NCBI RefSeq assembly: GCF_900108945.1
Contig: NZ_FNYE01000007.1
Coordinates: 62,001 to 126,000, forward strand
Direction of reading: 5' to 3'
DNA length: 64,000 nt
Source of the DNA: Paraburkholderia diazotrophica
GTDB lineage: Bacteria; Pseudomonadota; Gammaproteobacteria; Burkholderiales; Burkholderiaceae
A program made the translations under genes and the position numbers. A model generated the notes under the pieces. The model saw only the letters and a list, made by a program, of their open reading frames with translations, did no database searches and had not been told where the DNA came from. Of the stretch, positions 47,429-56,090 are shown piece after piece; position 1 is the stretch's first letter, and every line of letters starts with the position of its first letter.

Positions 47429-48901
47429 TCAGTGTGCGGCCGACCGCTCCGCTTGCGGCTGCGGCTGCGTCAACGCGCTGACGATCGCGAGCACGACCAC
47501 GTTCAGCGCCAATGCAAGGAAGCCGATGTTGACGTCCTTCAGCGCATCGGGCAGGAACGGCATCATCTGGCCGACGCTCATGTGCAAGAGCGTCGTCATG
47601 GCGACGACAGCCACGCCGACCACGATCCCGCAGAACGCGCCTTGCTTCGTCGCGCGATTGCGCGGTGCGATGCTGCAGATCACAGCCGGGAACAGCTGCG
47701 TGACGAAGTTGTAGCCCATCAGCAGCAACGCGACGATCGTCTCGCCCCCGTGCAGCGTGAAGAGCACGGCGACGAGCGCGACGACGGGCACGAAGATCCG
47801 CGCGAGCTTCGTGACCGTTTCGTCCGGCGCGTTGCGATGCACGAGACCGCGATAGACATCGTTGGCAAGCAATGTCGAGGCCGTCGTCAGGATCATCGAG
47901 CCGGGCACGAGCGCCGTCAGCACGCCCGCCGCGCCGATCACGCCGACAAACCACGGGTCGAACGTCTGTAGCGACAGCTTGAAGAGCGACAGGTCGATGT
48001 CGCCGCCCTTGAGGCCCGGCACCTTCAGCGCGGCCGCGAAGCCGACGAAGAACACGAACAGCAGGATCAGCTGATAGAGCGGCAGCACCATCGCGTTGCG
48101 GCGGAAGATGCGCTCGTCCTTCGCGGTGAACACCGAGCCGAACGTGTGCGGCCACATGAAGAAGCCCAGCGCCGTGAGCAGCACCGTCGACTGGAACCAC
48201 GTGACGCTCGAGCCCTTCTCGGGGAACGTGAGGAAGCCGGGACGCGCGGCGTCGATTGCATGGAACATCTGGCCGAGCCCGCCGTAGTAGTGCATCGGCA
48301 GATAGATGCCGAGGAACAGCACGATCGCGAGAATCAGCAGGTCCTTCGCGACCGAGTTCCACGCGGAGCCGCGCACGCCCGACACGGTCACGTAGATCGT
48401 GACGACGACTGCGCCGATCCAGATCGCCACCGACGAAGAGATCGCGCCATACGAGGCCGTCGACACGATGATGCCGAGCCCCTTGAGTTGCAGCACGAGA
48501 TACGGGATCAGCGCGGCGACGTCGACGATCGCGACCAGCACGCCGAGCGCATGGCTGTCGTACTTGCGCGTGAAGAAGTGCGGCTGCGACACGAGCCGGT
48601 GCGCCTTGGCGAAACGCCATACGGGCGGCAGCATCCAGTACGACAGCACATACGCGAGCGTGCCGTACGCGAGGATGTAGTAGACGGGCGCGCCCTTGCC
48701 ATAGGCAAAGCCGCTTCCGCCGAGGAACGTGAACGTCGTGTAGATCTCGCCTGCCATCAGCAGAAACACGAACGCGGTGCCGAAGCTGCGGCCGCCGACC
48801 GTCCATTGTTCGAGGCTCATGTCGTGTCCGTGCCGCGCACGGACGCCGAGGTAGAGCGCAAAGAGCGTGATCGCGGCGATGATGACGAGTGCGCTGCTCA
48901 T
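47429..48901 (-). CDS. Sodium:solute symporter family protein
   Basis: A 490-residue SSS-family permease with about 13 membrane helices. The N-terminal MSLEQWTVGGRSFGTAFVFLLMAGE and the GGSGFAYGKGAPVYYILAYG stretch are close to the subfamily that is always preceded by a DUF3311 protein. The substrate is probably a carboxylate or another small organic ion; I cannot be more specific. The start at 48901 overlaps the DUF3311 stop by ATGA. Confidence 0.9.
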   Translation of the reverse strand: MSSALVIIAAITLFALYLGVRARHGHDMSLEQWTVGGRSFGTAFVFLLMAGEIYTTFTFLGGSGFAYGKGAPVYYILAYGTLAYVLSYWMLPPVWRFAKAHRLVSQPHFFTRKYDSHALGVLVAIVDVAALIPYLVLQLKGLGIIVSTASYGAISSSVAIWIGAVVVTIYVTVSGVRGSAWNSVAKDLLILAIVLFLGIYLPMHYYGGLGQMFHAIDAARPGFLTFPEKGSSVTWFQSTVLLTALGFFMWPHTFGSVFTAKDERIFRRNAMVLPLYQLILLFVFFVGFAAALKVPGLKGGDIDLSLFKLSLQTFDPWFVGVIGAAGVLTALVPGSMILTTASTLLANDVYRGLVHRNAPDETVTKLARIFVPVVALVAVLFTLHGGETIVALLLMGYNFVTQLFPAVICSIAPRNRATKQGAFCGIVVGVAVVAMTTLLHMSVGQMMPFLPDALKDVNIGFLALALNVVVLAIVSALTQPQPQAERSAAH

Positions 48902-49110
48902 GAACGCACCTCCTCGCGGGCGGACGCGTGCCGGTTGGCGGGATCGAGCCGGTAGATGATGGCCATGATGAGCGAGCTCAGCACGACCCACGCGACGATC
49001 CATGCAAGCACGAGCGGCATGCCGAGCACGAGCGGCTCGACGCGATTGACGAACGGAACGCCGAGCAGGATGCCGATGAACGGCAGCACGGCGAGCAGAC
49101 GAAATGACAT
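48898..49110 (-). CDS. DUF3311 small membrane protein
   Basis: A 70-residue protein with two hydrophobic helices (LLAVLPFIGILLGVPFV and VLAWIVAWVVLSSLIMAIIY) and a charged C-terminus, matching DUF3311, which is found coupled to sodium:solute symporters and may be an accessory subunit. GAGGAG lies six bases upstream. The longer frame in front is not protein-like. Confidence 0.88.
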   Translation of the reverse strand: MSFRLLAVLPFIGILLGVPFVNRVEPLVLGMPLVLAWIVAWVVLSSLIMAIIYRLDPANRHASAREEVRS

Positions 49111-49433
49111 GAGACAACTCCTCGGATGGAATGGAGGTGGTCGTTGCGAACGTCTTTTCATGAAGCAATGACTGAGGTGCCGCGCACCGACTGTATGCCC
49201 TTCACAGTATTCCGGTAAAGGGTGTCAAAAATACGCAGGTACATTGAAAGGCAGATGCGCAAACGCAATGCCCGCATGGCTTGCGTATCGCACGGCATGC
49301 ATCGGGGCGGTGCTGCATTGCATGAAAATCGCGCATGGACCGCATGCGATTTTCATTGCATTAAAACAACCCGGGCTGCAAGCTGCACGGTGGCGCGGCG
49401 CAAAAAACACAACCACAATCGAGCGGGTCATAG
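49111..49433. other. Divergent intergenic region with a long hairpin
   Basis: About 320 bases between the symporter operon and marC. The main feature is an imperfect inverted repeat at 49319-49360 (GAAAATCGC-GCATG pairing with CATGCGATTTTC). It also has recurring GCATG and TGCATTGCAT words. No gene is apparent. Confidence 0.5.
49319..49360. repeat. Imperfect inverted repeat upstream of marC
   Basis: Left arm TGCATGAAAATCGCGCATG and right arm CATGCGATTTTCATTGCA differ by two single-base bulges and leave a five-base loop. It ends 73 bases before marC. Confidence 0.65.
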
Positions 49434-50099
49434 ATGATTTCAAGCCTGGTTTCGGAGATTCTGTTTGGCTTCACGGGGTTGATCAGCATCATCAATCCCA
49501 TCGCGATTGCATTCGTGTTTGTCGACCGTACCGATTCGCTGACAGAAAGCGAACGCGCCGCGCTCGCAAGGCGCGTCGCGATCAATGCGTTCGTCGTGCT
49601 GCTCGTCGTGTTCTTCGTCGGCACGCCGATCCTGCATTTCTTCGGCATCTCGATGGAGGCGTTGCGGATCGGCGGTGGACTTGCCGTCGCCGTCAGCGCG
49701 TGGAATATGCTCAATGCACCGGAGAAGCAGCCGAACGAGGCGGCCGTGAAACCCGTCGACCCCGACAACGCGATGTCGAAGGCTTTCTTTCCGTTGACGG
49801 TGCCGCTCACTACAGGGCCCGGCACCATGGCGACGGCGATCGCACTGAACGCGAACCGCAGCCACAAGGTGTCGGAGTTCCTGATGTCATCGATCGCGTC
49901 CGTGACGATTTCGTTTCTGATCATGCTCGCGATCTGGTTCACCTATAACCACGCGACGACCTTCGCCCGTTACCTCGGCAAGGAAGGGACGAAAGTCGCG
50001 TTGCGCGTGTCAGCGTTTCTGCTGCTGTGCATCGGCGTGCAGATCATCCTGACGGGGCTGTCCGAGTTTCTCGCGCCGCTTGCGCGCATGAACAGCTGA
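49434..50099 (+). CDS. MarC family integral membrane protein
   Basis: A 221-residue inner-membrane protein with six helices in two triplets. FTGLISIINPIAIAFVFVD and the FFPLTVPLTTGPGTMATAIAL loop are the MarC/UPF0056 signatures. Function in this family is not settled (it is named for the mar locus but is not needed for drug resistance). Monocistronic by spacing. Confidence 0.92.
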   Translation: MISSLVSEILFGFTGLISIINPIAIAFVFVDRTDSLTESERAALARRVAINAFVVLLVVFFVGTPILHFFGISMEALRIGGGLAVAVSAWNMLNAPEKQPNEAAVKPVDPDNAMSKAFFPLTVPLTTGPGTMATAIALNANRSHKVSEFLMSSIASVTISFLIMLAIWFTYNHATTFARYLGKEGTKVALRVSAFLLLCIGVQIILTGLSEFLAPLARMNS

Positions 50100-50216
50100 G
50101 TGCAACTGGGTGCAACTCACTGCCGGTAACGGAACGGACACGGCGGCCGGCCGGTTGTCAGCGTCGCGTCAAACAGGCAGGCGCGCGCGAAGGCGCTTTC
50201 ATCGAGGAGACCGATC

Positions 50217-50372
50217 ATGTGCCGCTGGCTGGCTTATAGAGGAAGCCCGATACAGCTCGAAGCCGTGCTGCTCGGGGCGAAGCATTCGCTGATCGATCAG
50301 AATTTGCGGGGTAAACCCGGATGCGCGGCGGGCATCTGCCTGCCGTTGTCGCGTGAGGGAGTACCACCATGA
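50217..50372 (+). pseudogene. Truncated class II glutamine amidotransferase, 51-codon fragment
   Basis: Starting at ATG 50217, eight bases after GAGGAG, the text MCRWLAYRGSPIQLEAVLL followed by KHSLIDQNL is the exact N-terminal shape of YafJ-type class II amidotransferases, with the catalytic Cys at position 2. The usual 250 or so residues are cut after about 32; the tail GKPGCAAGICLPLSREGVPP is unrelated. The stop overlaps the start of the GGDEF/EAL gene (ATGA, 50369-50372), so translation of that gene is coupled to this fragment. It cannot be an active enzyme. Confidence 0.7.
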
Positions 50373-52693
50373 GTCGTCAAGTGACTGCAGACATAGCGAC
50401 TGACAAGCCATCCGAATGCACTCGATATCAGCCGGATCTGGCGGCCGGAGTGCTCGCGTCTGAGCAGACCGTGTTGCGTCTTCTGACGCGCAGTACGCCG
50501 CTGCCCGAACTGCTGGCTGAAGTGTGCCGGCGCGCCGAGACATTGCTGGGCGTTGGCGCCTCCTGTTCGATTCTTGTGCTCGACAGCGACGGCGCGACCG
50601 TGCGCGTCGGCGCGGCGCCGTCGCTGCCGGCGCAATTCAGCGCGTCCATCGACGGCGCGACGATCGGCCCGGCCACGGGCTCGTGCGGCACGGCGATGTT
50701 CGAGCGGCGTCTCGTCGTCGTCGACGACATCGAACGCGATCCGCTGTGGGCCAGCTACCGCCATCTCGCGTTGCCGTTCGGCTTGCGCGCGTGCTGGTCG
50801 ATTCCGTTCGAAGACGATGCGGGCCATGTGCTCGGCGCATTCGCCGTCTACTACCGCGACGTGCGGCGTCCCAACGAAAGCGAACAGGAACTGCTGCGCG
50901 AGATCGGCAACAGCGTTGGGCTCGCCGTACATCAGGACGCGATACGCAAGCGGCTCGCGCAGAGCGAAGAACATCACCGGCTCGTCGTCGATCATCTGAA
51001 CGAAGGCATCATCGTGCAGTCGCGCGACGGGATCGTGCTCGCGTGCAATCCGAGCGCGCGGCGCATGTTGCGCACGACGGACGACGTGATCGGGCAGGGC
51101 ATCTATACGGTGATGCGCGCCGCTTACTGGGAGGACGGCTCGCACGTCGAGCCCGGCGACCGGCCCACGGAGCGCGTGCTGCGCTCCGGCAAGCCGCTCG
51201 TCGGCGTGACGCTGCGGCTCGATCTGACATGCGGCGAAACGATCTGGGTCACGGAGAACCTCGTGCCCATCGTGAAGCCGGGCGAGACCGAGCCGGGCGC
51301 CGTGCTCGTTTCGTTCAACGACATCAGCGCCGTGCGGGCTGCGCGGGCGCAATTGCAGCAGCTCGCCACGCGCGATTCGCTGACGGGGCTCTATAACCGC
51401 GCGTATCTCGCGGACAGGATGAGCGAGCGTCTGGCGCCACGCGAGATTAGCGCAGGCCACGTGCCTGAACCTTCCCTGCCTCAACCAGCCGTATCGAAAC
51501 TGGCCGTGCTATTCGTCGATCTCGACGGCTTCAAGAAGGTCAACGACATCGCCGGCCACGAAGCGGGCGACGCGCTGCTGCGCAGCGTCGCCGAGCGGCT
51601 GTCGGCCTGCGTGCGCAGCGAGGACACGCTCGCGCGCGTCGGCGGCGACGAGTTCGTGATCGTGACGGGCGACTACGCCGACGCGTCGTTCCTGACAGCG
51701 CTCGCGCAGCGCGTGCTCGATACGATCGCGCAGCCGTTCGCGGTCGGCGCCAACGAGTACTACCTGGGCGCGTCGATCGGCATCAGCCTCTTTCCCGATG
51801 ACGGACACGATGCGCCGACGTTGATGCGCAACGCCGACTCCGCGATGTACGACGCGAAGCAGCGCGGCCGCAACAACTTCCAGTTCTTCACGGTCGAGCT
51901 GAGCCAGCGTCTGCAGCGGCGCTTCGCGATCGAGCAGTCGTTGCGGCGCGCGCTGCTCGCGGACGAACTGAGCCTCGCGTATCAGCCGATCGTCGAAGGG
52001 GCGACGGGGCGCATCGTCGGCGCCGAGGCGCTGCTGCGCTGGCACAACGGCGAGCTGGGCCACGTGTCGCCCGCCGAGTTCATCCCCGTCGCCGAGGACA
52101 CGGGGCTCATCGTCGAGATCGGCCGCTGGGTGCTGGAGAACGCGTGCAGGCAGGCTGTCGAGTGGCGCGGGACGCTGATTCCGCATCTGATGATCGCGGT
52201 GAATCTGTCTCCGAGACAGATCAGCGGCGAGCTGATCGACCACGTCGGTTCGAGCCTGGAGCGCGCAGGACTCGACCCGTCGGCGCTCGAACTGGAGATC
52301 ACGGAAGGCGTGCTGATGAGCGACACCGACACCGTGATGCCGCTTCTGTCGGCGCTCGCGCGGATGGGCGTGCGCATCTCCGTCGACGATTTCGGCACCG
52401 GCTATTCGTCGCTGTCGTATCTGAAGCGGTTTCCGCTGCATTGCCTGAAGGTCGACCGGTCGTTCGTCGCGGGCCTGCCCGCGCATCGCGATGCAGTGGC
52501 GATCACGCATGCCGTCGTCGCGATGGCGCACTCGCTCGGCATGAACGTGACGGCGGAAGGTGTCGAGACTGACGAGCAGGCGGCGTTCTTGCGCTCGATC
52601 GGATGCGAGCGGCAGCAGGGGTATCTGTTCGGGCGACCCGCCGCGGCGGACGAGTTCGCACGCGAGGCGCGGCGTTGGCGAGCGGAGATCTGA
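50369..52693 (+). CDS. GAF-PAS-GGDEF-EAL c-di-GMP turnover protein
   Basis: A 774-residue soluble signalling protein. The domains are GAF (about 30-190), PAS (about 195-330), GGDEF (about 345-505) and EAL (about 520-765). The cyclase motif VGGDEF is intact, and an RxxD inhibitory site (RSED) lies five residues before it. The phosphodiesterase motifs AEALLRW, DDFGTGYSSL and TAEGVET are intact too, so both activities are possible, with the sensors choosing. There are no membrane segments. Its start overlaps the end of a truncated amidotransferase frame. The PilZ protein at 37.6 kb is a possible downstream receptor. Confidence 0.95.
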   Translation: MSRQVTADIATDKPSECTRYQPDLAAGVLASEQTVLRLLTRSTPLPELLAEVCRRAETLLGVGASCSILVLDSDGATVRVGAAPSLPAQFSASIDGATIGPATGSCGTAMFERRLVVVDDIERDPLWASYRHLALPFGLRACWSIPFEDDAGHVLGAFAVYYRDVRRPNESEQELLREIGNSVGLAVHQDAIRKRLAQSEEHHRLVVDHLNEGIIVQSRDGIVLACNPSARRMLRTTDDVIGQGIYTVMRAAYWEDGSHVEPGDRPTERVLRSGKPLVGVTLRLDLTCGETIWVTENLVPIVKPGETEPGAVLVSFNDISAVRAARAQLQQLATRDSLTGLYNRAYLADRMSERLAPREISAGHVPEPSLPQPAVSKLAVLFVDLDGFKKVNDIAGHEAGDALLRSVAERLSACVRSEDTLARVGGDEFVIVTGDYADASFLTALAQRVLDTIAQPFAVGANEYYLGASIGISLFPDDGHDAPTLMRNADSAMYDAKQRGRNNFQFFTVELSQRLQRRFAIEQSLRRALLADELSLAYQPIVEGATGRIVGAEALLRWHNGELGHVSPAEFIPVAEDTGLIVEIGRWVLENACRQAVEWRGTLIPHLMIAVNLSPRQISGELIDHVGSSLERAGLDPSALELEITEGVLMSDTDTVMPLLSALARMGVRISVDDFGTGYSSLSYLKRFPLHCLKVDRSFVAGLPAHRDAVAITHAVVAMAHSLGMNVTAEGVETDEQAAFLRSIGCERQQGYLFGRPAAADEFAREARRWRAEI

Positions 52694-52768
52694 AGGTCGC
52701 GGCTTTCGTGCCGCTGATCGAGCGGCCGGCGCACGCGTCGCGTCGCGCGGCGTCGGGCGCTCGGGTGC

Positions 52769-53419
52769 TCACGTGCGCGAGGTCAACAGCTTGAGACCGG
52801 CGAGGCCGAACACGACGGCGAGCCCGCCGTCGAGCCAGCGGCGGATCGACAGATAGACGCGCCGCGCCAGTGGCGTCGAGAAGAGCGCCGCGTAGCTGCC
52901 GAACACGAGCATGCCGATCGCGAGACATCCGGCGACCGTCGTCAGCATGTGCGGCGCGCCGCCGTGCGTGGGCGATGCGAGCGCGACCACGGAGATCCAC
53001 ACGAGGATCGCCTTCGGGTTCGTCAGGTGCAGCAGCACGCCGCGCATATAGACCCGGCGCAGCGACAGATGTGCGTTCGACGCCTGCGTTCTGGCCGGTG
53101 TCGATTGCAGCGCTGAACGGCCCGACTTGTACGCGAGCCACAGCAGATAGCATCCGCCGAAAATTTTCAGCCCGACCATCAGGCCCGAAAACGCGAGCAG
53201 CGCAGCCGACAGCCCGAGCGCCGCCAGCATCGCCCAGAAGCACGACCCGCAGACGACGCCCGCCGCGAAGGCGAATGCGGCCTTGCGTCCGTCCGTCGTC
53301 GCGATCGACATGATGGCCAGATTGCTCGGCCCGGGGCTCGCCGTGCCGACGAAGTACGCGGAATACGCAAACAGCAGGTTCGCGGAGACGTTCACGGAAA
53401 GAAGCGGAATGCTGGTCAT
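52769..53419 (-). CDS. LysE/RhtB family exporter
   Basis: A 216-residue membrane protein with six predicted helices and the family motif GTASPGPSNLAIMS near the N-terminus. Members export amino acids such as lysine, homoserine or threonine, or related metabolites; the substrate is not predictable. The start is MTSIPLL (53419); the longer frame upstream is Arg/Pro-rich shadow. Confidence 0.88.
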   Translation of the reverse strand: MTSIPLLSVNVSANLLFAYSAYFVGTASPGPSNLAIMSIATTDGRKAAFAFAAGVVCGSCFWAMLAALGLSAALLAFSGLMVGLKIFGGCYLLWLAYKSGRSALQSTPARTQASNAHLSLRRVYMRGVLLHLTNPKAILVWISVVALASPTHGGAPHMLTTVAGCLAIGMLVFGSYAALFSTPLARRVYLSIRRWLDGGLAVVFGLAGLKLLTSRT

Positions 53420-53551
53420 GGTCGCGCCGTGGGAGAGGAAGCGGATGATTGTCCGGGGTCCAGGCCGCGCGAGGAATAGACAGTTCGACGGACGCAAGGC
53501 AGGCCAGAAGAACGGTTGCGCCGGACGGTCCCGCACAGTCGGCGCGCATCT

Positions 53552-54331
53552 TCACGCACTCGGTCCGCGTGGGCCGCCGCGTGACGCCTTCGCAAGCTCC
53601 GGCCAGCAGCGCTGCGCGATCCGTTCGTGATACGCCATCAGCGCCGGTTGCTTCGCGACAAAATCGCGTACCGGGCTTTCGAACGCATGCATGGCCGTTG
53701 TGTGAATCCACGCGAAGCATGTCGCGTCGACTGTCGTGGGTTCGTCGCCGAGCAGATACGGCTGGTCGCCGAGCAGGTCCGCGATGGCCTGCCACGCGTC
53801 GATGCCCATTCGCACGATTTCGTCATAGCCATGCCGTGCTATGCCCTGTTCCCATACCTGGCGCAGCACCTTGCGACGAATGATCGGTATCACGGCGGGC
53901 GCCACCGCGCCGATCAGCGCGCGCGCAGGCGGCGGCGCGGTCAGCCGTGCGTATTCGATCAGGTACGGCCGGTAGATGGCCATGTTGCTGTCGACGGCCC
54001 AGCGCAAATAGACGATCACGAAGTACAGATGCGTCTCCAGCAGCGCCTTGATCGCCGCGGACCGCGCGCGCTGCGCGCGATCGAGCCGTACGTCGCTCAG
54101 CGCGTTTGGATGGCGGTGCTGCAGATAATCGATGATCGCCGACGAGTCGTTGACCGTCACGCCGTCGATCACCGCGACGGGCAGCTTTTTCTTCGGCATC
54201 GCGTTGAGATTGCCGATCCGCCCTTCGTACGGAATGCCCGAGAATCTCAGCCACGTTTCGAGTTTCACGACGAACGGGCTGAGATCGGGTGGCATCGCGC
54301 CTGAACCGTCTCCGAACTTGTACACGATCAT
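53552..54331 (-). CDS. Glutathione S-transferase-like protein
   Basis: A 259-residue protein. The thioredoxin-like N-terminal domain (about 1-75; DLSPFVVKLETWLRFSGIPY, VNDSSAIIDYL) is followed by a helical C-terminal domain ending in the TTVDATCFAWIHT helix. This is the metaxin/Tom37-like GST class often annotated as GST N-terminal domain 2, so glutathione transfer is not proven. GAGGGGA lies upstream of the ATG at 54331. Confidence 0.85.
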   Translation of the reverse strand: MIVYKFGDGSGAMPPDLSPFVVKLETWLRFSGIPYEGRIGNLNAMPKKKLPVAVIDGVTVNDSSAIIDYLQHRHPNALSDVRLDRAQRARSAAIKALLETHLYFVIVYLRWAVDSNMAIYRPYLIEYARLTAPPPARALIGAVAPAVIPIIRRKVLRQVWEQGIARHGYDEIVRMGIDAWQAIADLLGDQPYLLGDEPTTVDATCFAWIHTTAMHAFESPVRDFVAKQPALMAYHERIAQRCWPELAKASRGGPRGPSA

Positions 54332-54705
54332 GAGCTTCCCCTCGTGCCTTCGTGCTTCGTGCTTTCGTGGTTGCGAATGACGATGCTTCGCCGTTGCGGC
54401 TTCAGTGCCGCGCGATCGCAGCAACGGCAATCGCGGCAACGGCAATCGCGGCAACGGCAATCGCGGCAACGGCAATCGTACAGGGACGCGGACACGCGGT
54501 GGGCGCTCGAAGCGGTATGGGGCGCAAGCACGTGGCTTACGCGCCGACCCGTGCCAGCGAGCGCAGCGCATTGTTGCCTTCAGCCGAACAGAGATTCCCT
54601 GTGTATGCGATTGATGTCTTGCGCCCGCTCCATAGAATCAATATCAAGGACGCCGGTATCGAAGGCGCCACGCGATTGAGGATGCAAGCGAATACGGAGG
54701 CTCAC
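54332..54705. other. Intergenic region with a 15-bp tandem repeat
   Basis: About 370 bases between the GST gene and a 55-residue gene. It contains four 15-bp tandem units and nothing else recognisable. It must hold the promoter of the small gene at 54706 and that of the GST gene. Confidence 0.5.
54421..54480. repeat. 15-bp tandem repeat (4 units)
   Basis: GCAACGGCAATCGCG is repeated four times without spacer; the last unit ends in GTA. A partial unit precedes it. The repeats lie about 90 bases upstream of the GST gene start. Confidence 0.9.
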
Positions 54706-54873
54706 ATGGACATCATCGATGTAGCGCGGCAAGCGGGAATGACCGTCGTGCTCGAAGCGCGGATCGGGCGGCAGGAATACCACAGCGTGCATGGATCGCT
54801 CACTGCGCTGCTGGATTTCGCTGAGCGGGTGAGGGCGATGAAGGAAGAATGCCTGGCGGTCGAGCAGCACTAA
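54706..54873 (+). CDS. Hypothetical small protein (55 aa)
   Basis: An ideal ribosome site, GGAGG, lies five bases before ATG 54706, and a terminator follows eight bases after the stop. The product starts MDIIDVARQAGMTVVLEARIG and has a predicted helix near LTALLDFAERVRAMKEE. No family is recognised. The defined start and terminator make it a convincing independent small gene. Confidence 0.7.
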   Translation: MDIIDVARQAGMTVVLEARIGRQEYHSVHGSLTALLDFAERVRAMKEECLAVEQH

Positions 54874-54880
54874 AAATGGA

Positions 54881-54913
54881 AGAGCCGTCGGCGCGCGACG
54901 GCTCTCTTTCGTT
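54881..54913 (+). terminator. Rho-independent terminator
   Basis: AGAGCCGTCG pairs with CGACGGCTCT (10 bp, 5-base loop), followed by CTTTCGTT. It ends the 55-residue gene; the reverse strand gives AAAAATGG-type context and may also serve the tiny gene on the minus strand. Confidence 0.75.
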
Positions 54914-54943
54914 ATTGCGTGGTCTCCAGCGCTGATCGGACGA

Positions 54944-55045
54944 TCAGCCGTTGAACAGCTCGACGACGCAGACGATCATCGTGTACAGCCCGATGCAGCC
55001 GCCCAACGCGACCGCACCTTGCATGAAACCGCCCAGATTCCGCAT
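54944..55045 (-). CDS. Very small membrane protein (33 aa)
   Basis: AAGGAG lies six bases before the ATG at 55045. The 33-residue product MRNLGGFMQGAVALGGCIG and onward forms one hydrophobic helix (about 9-29) with a Gly-rich first half and ends in VVELFNG. Such single-helix proteins often regulate a larger membrane partner; none is adjacent. Too short for normal gene finders. The ribosome site, helix and terminator on its 3' side support it. Confidence 0.55.
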   Translation of the reverse strand: MRNLGGFMQGAVALGGCIGLYTMIVCVVELFNG

Positions 55046-55184
55046 GTAGCGCTCCTTGGTTTTGACAGGTGGCGCCAGTCTAAATCGAAAGAAATAAGAA
55101 AGGTAAAGGAAAGTTTTGTGTGAGATGCCCGTTTGTATGCACTGTTATCTTGTACGACGACGTATCTCAAAGAGCCTGCGCAGG

Positions 55185-56090
55185 TCATCCTTTCGCTTTC
55201 TGGCCGATCTCATGGTTTGCCATGATTTCGAGCGCGCGCACCATGCCCGAGTGATCCCACGCGTTGCCGCCATGCGCGCTGCAAGCATTGAACAGCATCT
55301 GACACGTCGATGTAGCCGGTAAGGGCACGCCGAGCGCCTGGCCCGTCGAGAGCGCGAGATTGAGATCCTTCTGATGCAGCTCGATCCGGAACCCCGGCTT
55401 GAACGTGCGTTTCGTCATTCTCTCGCCGTGCACTTCGAGAATGCGTGACGACGCGAAGCCGCCCATCAGCGCCGTCCGCACCTTTTCCGCGTCGACGCCC
55501 GCCTTCGATGCGAGCAGCAGCGCTTCGCCGACCGCTTCGATCGTCGCCGCGACGATCACCTGGTTCGCGACCTTGCACACCTGGCCCGCGCCGACTTCGC
55601 CGATCAGCGAGATGTTCTTGCCCATCATGTCGAGGAGCGGCTTGACCTTGTCGAAGGTGGCTTGCGAGCCGCCCACCATGATCGTCAGCGACGCGGCCTT
55701 CGCGCCGACTTCGCCGCCCGATACGGGCGCGTCGAGATAGTCCGCGCCTTTCTCGCGCACGCGGGCCCCGAAGCCGCGCGTGGCCATCGGCGAAATCGAA
55801 CTCATGTCGACGACGATCTGCCCCGCGCGCAGGCTCTGCGCGACGCCGTTCTCGCCGAACAGCACGCGTTCGACGTCGGGCGTGTCGGGCACCATGATGA
55901 AGATCACGTCGGCTTGCGCGGCGACGTCGGCGGCGCTGTCGCACGCGACGACGCCCGCCTGCTTCAGTTCGTCGGGCACGCCGCTGCGCGTGTACGCGGC
56001 CAGCGTGACGTTGTGCTTGCGCAGGTTTTCCGCCATCGGGCGGCCCATGATGCCGAGTCCGATAAAGCCGGCCTTGAGTGTCTGAGACAT
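55185..56090 (-). CDS. 2-hydroxy-3-oxopropionate (tartronate semialdehyde) reductase-like
   Basis: A 301-residue beta-hydroxyacid dehydrogenase. It has the NAD(P) motif GFIGLGIMGRPMAENL, the signature VVDMSSISP, the substrate loop DAPVSGGEVGAKAASLTIMVGG and the catalytic Lys in GQVCKVANQ. The pattern fits GarR/GlxR, which reduces tartronate semialdehyde to glycerate at the end of glyoxylate or glucarate use. It diverges from an MFS transporter across 420 bases that contain a palindrome. Confidence 0.85.
   Translation of the reverse strand: MSQTLKAGFIGLGIMGRPMAENLRKHNVTLAAYTRSGVPDELKQAGVVACDSAADVAAQADVIFIMVPDTPDVERVLFGENGVAQSLRAGQIVVDMSSISPMATRGFGARVREKGADYLDAPVSGGEVGAKAASLTIMVGGSQATFDKVKPLLDMMGKNISLIGEVGAGQVCKVANQVIVAATIEAVGEALLLASKAGVDAEKVRTALMGGFASSRILEVHGERMTKRTFKPGFRIELHQKDLNLALSTGQALGVPLPATSTCQMLFNACSAHGGNAWDHSGMVRALEIMANHEIGQKAKG

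Noticed and set aside
54421..54480. CRISPR array
   Set aside because: The tandem units are contiguous without spacers; no CRISPR array or cas gene was seen anywhere in the window.
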